From NCBI GenBank assembly GCA_015680685.1, contig MNCI01008931.1, positions 280,348-344,347 of the forward strand: 64,000 bases of DNA, given 5' to 3'. The notes beneath the pieces were generated by a model. That model was not told the origin of the DNA. It ran no database searches and was given only the letters and a program-made list of their open reading frames with translations. The position numbers and the translations under genes are program-made. This document shows, piece by piece, positions 49,501 to 58,500 of this stretch. This DNA is from Gnetum montanum (taxonomy: Eukaryota; Streptophyta; Gnetopsida; Gnetales; Gnetaceae). Positions within the stretch are counted from its first letter, which is position 1, and each line of letters begins with the position of its first letter.

Positions 49501-52500
49501 GAATTTCCTACAATAGAATTATCTAGTCTTGTATACAACCACCTTTAATGAAGCTAGATTGTTGAGCCCCCACCAGCTTAGGCATGAGAGGGGCCAAACA
49601 TCAAACAATAATCTTTGTAAATAGTCTCAATAGTGTATTGCAAAAATCAATTGGCTAGAAGTGGAAGGGATGTGTGGGGTTGAGAGTTTTAGGGATGAGG
49701 ACAATTCTAGAACAATTAATTTAGTGTCTTACCTGCTGCCATTGTAGCATTAGATTAAAGGCATCAAGCAAATTGGGACCAAGAAGATCAATGAATTCCT
49801 TAAAGAATTCAATAGGCCATCCATTGGGGCTCGAGGCACTAGCATTTTTAAGTGAGGCTAGGGGCAATTCCAATTCATGCATAGTGAAAGTTGTAAGAAG
49901 CTGCTAGTTTTCCTCTATACTCACCATTGGCTGAATAGGGACAAAGACTTGGGGGTTTTCTCTGAACCTCCAAATATTAACCTAATACTGTTGTATAATT
50001 TGGACAATATTAGTAGTTTTCGAAACCGTTTTGCCCTTGTGGTGAAGTTGCTGGATCATTCTAGTGCCAAAATTGGCTTTTGCCTTGGCAAAGGAAAATT
50101 TAGTATTCCTATCTCCCTCCTTGGTCCATTGCACCATGGACCTAAGCCTCTTCATCAACAACCATCTCTTGAAGCTCCTTAAGAATTGCATGTTCTTCCT
50201 AGAAAATTGAAGCTCCCCTTGCTCTTGCCTGGCTTGGATGTCAAAGAGCTTCGCTCTCAAGGAAGGCTTGAGAGCCTTGAAGGAGTATTTATCTGTCGTT
50301 TTCCTAGCTTGAATCATGCGCTTCAGCCAAAGTAGCCCATGCTTCAAGAAGTCACGAGGGTCTGAACCATTAGGATAGGTATCCCAAATCTTCATGACCA
50401 AAGGTCTCAACCACGACTTCAACAACCATGTCCATTTGAACCTGAAAGGACTGCACCCACATGCAACATGGGTGCTCACCTGACACACCACAAATCTATG
50501 ATCAAAGGCTTGCCTTTCTAGGCCCTTGACCACAACCTCATGATTCATCATAAGATTGCTATTGATCCAAATCCAGTCAATACGGGTCATTATTCGTTCC
50601 CGTCCTTGCCATTGGTTGCACTAGGTAAATTGGCAGCCCTTGATCCCCACATCCACCATGTCATTGTCCTGGAGGAATTGTAGGAAAAGTTGGCTCCTAG
50701 GAGGATCATCGGCATCCCCTCCTGCCTTTTCCCAATGGTGCAGACGTTGGTTAAAGTCATCGATAATGATCCACCTCTTCTGATCGGGGATCAACACAAC
50801 AATATGAGACAACTCATGAATCCAGTCTTCCCACCGTTGTGGCCTATAGAAGTTAGTGAGCCAAATCCTCGAGGGCACTATTAGAATAGGGACACTCCAT
50901 TTGGAGGAGTCAAACAAGGTTGACGGAACCACAAAGGAGTAGCCAGCCCCCTAGCCCAACCCCTACAAGCAACAAAATGTAGATCCCAACCTAGCCATTG
51001 CAGCTAGTGGGCCTCCTAGTTCTATAGTTTTGTTTCTTGCAAGCATATAACATTACATCCCTTTCTATGCATCATATCCTTCAGGGTATTATAGTTCCAT
51101 GAGAGGATTCTCATGGATTACTAATGGAGCATTTTTGATAGACCTCCTTCAAGGTGGTCTATAACCCAAGATCTACCTCCATCTAGGATTTCTTAGACTG
51201 AACCATTGGTCGTGTGGACATCCCACTTTGTTATTATTGGAGGCAACAACAAAACCTTCATCCTTCATGGCGCCAAGAATGTCTATCATCTTTGACAAGC
51301 TGAGCGCCGAATCGTGGAAATCTAGTCCATCTAAGGGGATTCCCCCCTTCTCGAGGGTAATTGGGGTGGCCATCATTGGACTCTTTGGGGAGCCAACAAC
51401 ATTTGCTTGGGGGATTTCTTAGGAGACCTTGAGGCTGGCTACAATTCCGTGTGAGCCCAACGCCAACCCCATCGCCCAACCAATGTCCACCTTGCATTTG
51501 GTTGGGGTTTGGAGCTAGGTTCCTTGGGTTGAACTCGACAATCCTAGGATGCATGATTGTTCTTTTCGTAGATCCCACAGGGGGGCACTATTGGACCTTG
51601 CTTTGTAGGTGGTCAGTCGATTGATGCATTGTCATATTTGACAGTAAGTGGTTCTTCATCCGATGGAAGGTCTAGGATTATCTCTTGGAGCAGGTCTAAA
51701 GAAGACAATGACCACTAGACATAGAAACGTGCGTATCCCATTTGCATTTTGGATTTAGTGAACTTGTCAAAGTTGATAAATTCATTGAAAAACCCCACCA
51801 GGGTTTTGAGAAAATCGGAAGTCCAAAGTTCCCATGGAATGTGTGCAACCCTAATCCACATCAGCGCTTTGGTACAAAGCTTGACATCTCGGTGAGCCCC
51901 TCGCCACCAGTGAGAGCACCTTATTGCGATGTTCTGGGGTTTGAAAAACAAAAAGGAGTAGGTCATCTGCCAAGATTCAGACTTCCACCTCCCCTACCCC
52001 CCAATTACCCACAATTCAGTTTTTAATAAGCTCCATCTTTGGCCTTAGCCCCTTTTGAAATGAATTTGCCCACCAAGCTTAGTTGCATGGTATGCAACCC
52101 CTCCTTTGGAGGCTAGTGTACCTGAAGCCTCATGGACCCCTCCCTACGGGTGCATGCATCAATGCCACCATCCCTTGGATGCTAGGACACCACCGAGCAC
52201 GTGGCACGAGGGTTCGCTGCCCCAATGCCACCAATGACCCTTGAGGTTACACCTCCTGCCCCCCTCCATGTGGCTTTGCCGTTCCCGTGTTGCCAGCCCC
52301 TCCATAGTTTCCACCTCCAACACTCCTGCCTCCAGCTCCCTTGCCCATTTCAAAATCCAGTTGTATACCCAATATTAACTCGTTCATTTGGTTTTTATAT
52401 TTTAATGTCTTAGATGTTTTAAGACTTTTTTTTGCATGCCTGAATGAAATGGATGATAGAAATACGGACAGTTTTTTAGTTACCAACTTTTTTTCTAGAC

Positions 52501-55500
52501 TTCTTCATTTATAAAGCTGTTAAGACTTTTTCAGGTTGCTGAAAAAAATTTTCTGACTTTTTAATCATGGAGTTACAGTGACATTTTGAAATAAAGCTAG
52601 TGTTTCAAGAGTATTTTTGCTTGTCTGAATGAAATCGATGATAAAAGTTTAAATATTTCAGTTTTATGGTCACCAGACTTTTTTCCAACGTTTTTATTTA
52701 CAAAGCGGTTAAAGACATTTTCCTAGGTTACCAAAAAGGACGCAGACCTTTTGAAGCATTGATTTGCAATGACATTTTGAAATAAAGTTATAAACTGTTT
52801 AAACGTTGTTTTGTTTCAGGTATCTGAAGCAATGTCAACGAACTTTTTGAAGGTCTTTGTTTCTGCTACCTTGAAAGAGACAATGCAATTGATGCTGGAA
52901 AGCTGGCAAAATTGTGTTCTGGTTGTCAGTGAAGAAGATATTCTTGAGGGCATTATGACTCTTGGAGATTTGCAAAGAAAAATTCAGTCAGCATTTGGTG
53001 TTCATGGTTGTGATGATGCAAGTGTGTTGGATGTAAGATTTTTATGTTAAGAGTTTAAATTTTTTTCTAAGATTTGGTTTTACTACTATCAATAAGAATA
53101 TGATCATTTGTGTTCTTCAATTATTCTCTTCAGGAAACTTGGTATGATTTTGCATGTTTCTTCAAAATATATTGTAAGAACTTTTAAAATGCAGCACAAG
53201 TTAATGACTGTATGTAGTCTCTTAGTAATGCATACATATTATTATATTATAATAAGAAAACATTACAGATCATATACAGAACTATTTTATTATTAGATTT
53301 TAAATTTTGACAAATCCAAAGTCTTAATTAACTCATTATCATCAAAGCTTTTACCTCATGAATCTGGGAATTGGGAATTCACCCAATTTACTTAATATAA
53401 TTGCTTTATTGGTAAATTTGTACTGGTTGGTTCCAATGATTAAAAAGCTGGGAAAACAAAATTTTCAGCTGTTTAAAAAAAGTAAAAAAATTAAGGGTGC
53501 ATTGTGACCTTGGCCTTTTCTTGAGGGCCCCTATTTGGGTGAGGATTTTGGGGTGCCTTGGGAGCTTTGGATGGCTGACTTCTTGAAGACACTCATGGGG
53601 TGTTTTGGTGAGTTTATAACCTTCCAAAAATTTACGGTGTTGAAGGAACGGATAGGTTTCGCGAGGTTTTGTGTGTGGAGGTCATTATCCTTAGGCAACT
53701 TGCTGCAGGAGCTCCTTTTGGACTTGCCCTCTAGGAGGAGAAACTAATCATTGAATATGAGAATGTTCCATTAGATAAGCCAGCTTCTGCCCAAAATGGG
53801 GCCCCAAAGTTTTGTGGAACATGTGGCAAAGGTAATCATGCCACCAAGGAATGTAGGGTATGCCCTAAGTTGCTTGAGCCAAAGCCAAAACCAGATGTAG
53901 ACAACTACTTGATGGGAAGGGAGGGTTGAATTTCTTTGGCACCTCGCACAAGTTATCTAACCCTAGGATTGGCATAGGGCACGTCTCTCCTCCACCTTCG
54001 AATTGTGTCATGAGTGCTAAGGTTGATTGCATGCTCCCTTGCTCTAGGGGTAGCTTCCACCTCTGGATGGGTGGGCTTCAGCGGTGCACGGTTCCACTAT
54101 GATGCCCATGGAGCTGGGTGCTCGCCAGATTCTAAGGGAGGAGGATTAGGGCTTTCTAGTTAGAATAGAAACTTGGAAGCTGATGTGACCAATTGGCCAA
54201 GAAATACAAAATAGGAAGACACAATAGGATATTGACTTGGGATCTCAAGTGATCCTCAAAGGGGTATGCAAAAAGAGGTCTCCTAGTAGGCCATGAAGAT
54301 CTTGTCATGGAATTGTAGGGGACAAGGTACCCCTTACAAAAGAAGCACTTTGAAAGAATTAGTGCATGCTGAAGGATGTACGGTGGTGTGTCTCTAGGAG
54401 ACTAAGTTACACACTATACACTGTAACATTTTGCGATGGCAGGACTTTGTGGACTATTGTGGCCAGGTGGTGGGATTTGCAACCCTTTCTCGTATGCCGT
54501 TTGATATTGTTGACACCTCCATGTGGAGTATCAAAACATTCTTGCTGTCATAGGGCCTCTGGATCATGAACTTTTATGAACCCTAGGATTGGGGAGAGTG
54601 CCTATAGGAGCTATACAGTATTGCCAAACATGTTTCAGACCATCATGCTTGGGTGTTAATAGGAGACTTCAAGAAATGCCTTTACGCATGGCAAAAGATT
54701 GGTGGGGATATTGACCCCCTGCTAGGGAGTCAAGAGTTTCTGCAATATCTCTGAACTTTTGATACAGTCAATGTGGATATCACAGGTAGCCTTTTCACTT
54801 GGGGTAATAGGAGAAAAGGACTGAATTGCATCCTTTCTAAGATTAATAGGGTCTAGGTGTGTACCTCAACCATGAGATATGTGTTACAGGCCATGAGAGG
54901 AGAGCCTTAGATCACTATGCTTTTGTTTGTGTTGTTTGCATGCTAGGTTGGTTGGGGCTTGCCTTGTTTAGGCTTGAACAGTCATGGCTGACCAAAACTT
55001 GGCTATGAAAGCTGGTGTCAAACATAAGGGAAGTTACCCCTCACAAGTTGACCCTCAGGACTTCCTGAAACATGATCTTGCTCTACTCAAGAAGGAGATA
55101 CAAAACATGGAGACGTTTGACAAATATTCCTTTAGGGTGTCTCATGCTATACTGCACCAAAGATTGTTGGACATCTATGCTAGACAAGGAGGAGAATCCC
55201 TAGACGAGAAAGAGCACCAGCTCTTGGTCACCCTGCAACAACTATCTTAGGAAGAGGAATAGTGTTGGAAGGAGAGATCACGTGTCAAATGGCTCAGGGA
55301 GGGCAATATGAACACTAGATTCTTTTTTGCCATTACAAAGGCTAACAATGACGCTAAAAGGATTGGTGTCATCTCATAGGGGGAAATCTCCTACATGACA
55401 CCCACAACATTGCACAAACTATGCAAAAGTATTGGTCTGGTATCTAGATAGGGTGAGAACCCTCCTTTATCTTTGTCCACATTCAGAGGGTTGTTGGGGA

Positions 55501-58500
55501 GAAAAATAATGATAAACTCATCATTCCTATCACCAAGAAAGAGCTTTATGACACTATGTCCTTACTCAAAAGTGTTAAGGCTATGGGGCTAGATGGTTGG
55601 CCAATTGAGTTCTTTCGAGAATTCTTTGACATCCTGGGGAATAATATCCTGGATGCCTTCAACCTCATGTTGAAGTGGAAGCAGGTCAGATGTGAGATCA
55701 ACTGCACAAGGATTGGGCTTATTCCAAAGATCCCTAATCCCATGGAACCATCACACTTTAGGTCCATAGGAGTGTGTAATACTTTGCTCAGGCTGTTCGC
55801 CAAAATACTTGTCATGTCTTCAGTTGTTGATGCCATTCCTTGTTGGTGCTCAACAGGTTGGGTTTGTTAAGGGAAGATATATTCAAGACCAAATTCTTCT
55901 TTTATAGGAGGCAATGCATTCAATACAGCAAGCTAAGTTCCTAGGTATGTGCATCAAACTCGATATTGCCAAAGCACATGACACTGTTTATTGGGCCTGC
56001 CTCCGAAACATTATGCTTCAGAAATAATCCACCCAAAATTCATCAACTTTTGTATAAACTACTAGGCCACAAGAGCCTACCTGTTTGACATTAATGGGCA
56101 CTTGTGGGGGATTTCCTTTCCGCGTAGGGGGTTACATCAAGGGGACCCTCCCTCACCTTATTTATTATTGCTATGGACACTGAATTTTTACTGTAGGACT
56201 GAAGGGGTTAGAGGGTTGCATATTGAGAGGGTTACATGCATTGTAGAACAAAATGTGTACAACACGATACTAGTAACTTGTGTACGACACGATACTAGTA
56301 ACTTGGGCTGCTATGCCACAGGCACGTGGTCAATAGGGCTCTTAATAGAATGTCAAGAGAGGTTGGCCTTGAACTTAACTGGGGAAAGTCTGCGATTCAC
56401 ATTTTCTATACTATGGGAATGGTTAAAGGAAATATTTGGCAGACACTTGGGATCTTGTAGGTTTTGCTGCAAGATTCCTACCTGGGGGTGCCCCTGTTTG
56501 CTTGGAACAGAAAGTCATCTTAGACTCAGCTAACCCAAAGACTCCAATCCCGAGTGAAGCACTGGACCTCACACTTTCTTCCCAGAAAAGGGAAGATTAT
56601 TCTTGCCTTGTTGGTCTCCTTTGCTATCACTAGATTTGCTGCCTATATTGTTACGTCCCTGAAAGGAGTTATTAGGAAAGTAGACCAAATTTTTCAAAAT
56701 TTCATATGGTTAGGAGGGAAAGGAGGAGAACAAATGCACCTTGTCTAATAGGAGAAGGTGGCTAGGCCGAAACTTGCAGGGGGTTTGGTGATGCTAACTT
56801 TTAAGGATGTCATCTTGATTGGGTATTAGGAATCATCAATTGGTTCATGCAGAATGATGGGAGTTAGGCACAGTGGGTACTTGTCCTAAGGAACTAGTAC
56901 CAACCATGGATTTCAGGACTGTGGACTCCTACATTTGGTGGAGCTTTTGTACCCATGCATAGAGGGTGGCTCAGTGGGGGTTGATGGGTGCACAACCACA
57001 TGATATCCTCAAGCATGTCCTTTGTGCAGTCGGGCAACATGTGGAAATTGCAGGAGGGCTCATTTCACTTTTCTCCACTGCCTTAGGTTCGGGAGCCCAA
57101 TCAATGTATCCAAGTTTTTCCTAGCCTCCCTTAGATGGGAATGTCTTGGGTGCCAGTTTGGCCTCATTTTGGCTCTTTAGAAGGCTGCACAACTGTTGGT
57201 TCCATTGCCGATTAGACCCTCATCCTTCACAATGGTTTATGAATGATGGTGTCCAACCCTTGAGGGGGCTTCCTCCTCCTCTGCTCTGGCGACATGGGAT
57301 GGTAGGGGTGTCATGGCATGGACAGGCGATGGGTTTGATTGGCAAGGTTCTGCCATGGACCGGCAACTGAACCTTCAGGAGTAGTTCTTGTAGGCTGAGG
57401 AGGTGATTTGTCTGGAGCTACAGACAAAGTTTGCAGCAAAGCTTTTGAGAGCTACTATCAAGATTGAAACTAGTGTTCAGGCAGATGAGCAGGCTAGATG
57501 GAAGGCTAAGCTGCTAAGGTGGGTGTAGGAAGACTTGGCAAGAATTGAACAGGAGGAACAACACAAAGAGGCTGCTAAGAATGAGATGTACTAGAGAGAT
57601 TTGAGAGACGCTTCCCTCAAAAGCGAGTTGGAAGACAAGCTACATGCACAAATAAGGGAAGACTTCCTCAGGGAGGAGCAAAAGCGCATTGAGAGAGACG
57701 AAGAGGAGAAGGCGCAATGCATTTGAGCCTTGTTGGATGAGTAGCAAATGAAGAACAGCCAGGATGCCACTCACGAGTCTAATGTGCACTGTTGGCTATG
57801 TATGGGGAGATGCCTATACATGGTTATGGGCATCAACTGTAACATGGCTTGGGCTGCCTTATGCAAACTCATTTGCACAACCTCCAATAGGCTCCACCTT
57901 GACAGAGCTAGGGGGCTGGACGTTGAGGAGCGACAATAGAGAGAGGAACAGTATAAGCAATTCCAGGAGGTTGTGTCCTTTATGACTTCCGAGTATGACA
58001 AAGCTGTCCTGGATGTTGTCCACACTTAGGAAAAGGCATGTTGCCCCTACACTAGGATGCTAATAGCCATCTGATGGCTACAAGGTTCACAAGATTCTGT
58101 AATGGGTATCTAGTGAGGTCCACCAGGTTTTTGGGGTGGGGGTTTGGGAATGGTGGCTCAAATGCCCAACTGTCCACTGGGATTTTGTGGTGTCCTTACG
58201 GGGGGATATTGTTTCATTCCTTTTACTCCATGTAACTTGCTGTTGTTCCTCTGCAGGTTTTTACTCCCTGCTAATTTTGTCCGGCTTGTGTTGGTGGGTT
58301 TGCAAGTATAAAGGATATTCAAGATTTTGGTGTTGATACTTATTTAGCTCTTAATAGAAGTGAATTAGAAGTGAATTGTAGAAAACAATTTACATGGTTG
58401 ACCCCATGTAGTTTGAATAAAGTTTAAGATGATAATATGATGATAATCAATTCACACTTTTATTAATGATGTAAGTGTTTAAAATGAAATTTATCTTAAA

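Larger units (their letters stand above)
44918..52355 (-). mobile_element. L1-type LINE (copy E3), near full length, with nested insertions
   Basis: On the minus strand from about 52355: leader, DUF4283 ORF1 end (51966-51715, WELWTSDFLKTLVGFFNEF), endonuclease MRILSWNYNTLKDM (51121) to about 50450, linker (50590-49982), RT (about 49980-49432, with LIPKTLNP, GAQQSSFIKGGCIQD and KLDITKANDT), an LTR-like insert (about 49435-48515), the RT C-terminal part (FIWFGGKGGEHIHLLGWNKV, about 48460-48390), zf-RVT (about 48080-47930), extension modules (47789-46420) and a 3' tail related to E2's, ending in T's near 44918-44930. Copy E4 (45039-46126) is inserted near its 3' end. Borders are approximate because no clear TSD is seen. 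Confidence 0.8.
43326..52819 (+). other. CLC-f intron 6 (9.5 kb)
   Basis: Phase-0 intron, donor GTATGT and acceptor TTTCAG. It holds a 62-bp triplicate (43645-43830), a (CTTT)n tract (about 44428-44450), a reverse copy of the upstream LINE tail (about 44590-44715), and antisense LINE E3 (about 44918-52355) with sense LINE E4 and an LTR-like insert nested in it. The stretches 43326-43640, 43840-44420 and 52360-52819 show nothing I can name. Confidence 0.85.
53510..58330 (+). mobile_element. L1-type LINE (copy E5), decayed, zf-RVT region deleted
   Basis: Sense copy truncated in ORF1. It begins with the DUF4283 end (53535-53690, WELWMADFLKTLMGCFGEF) and a complete CCHC knuckle CGTCGKGNHATKEC (53817-53858). 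Endonuclease MKILSWNCRGQGTPYK starts at 54296, the linker is at 55030-55350 and RT at 55540-56030 (KAMGLDGWPIEFFREF, LIPKIPNPMEPSHFRSI, IKLDIAKAHDTVYWA). The YxDD region is corrupted (about 56255-56285, with a 29-bp duplication), and the RT C-terminal part is at 56660-56830 (FQNFIWLGGKGGEQMHLV). The frame then jumps to WKLQEGSFHFSPL (about 57040), losing zf-RVT and the AMGVTP module. The coiled coil (57400-57760) and terminal module (57780-58060, KAVLDVVHT) follow. Ends are approximate. Confidence 0.8.
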
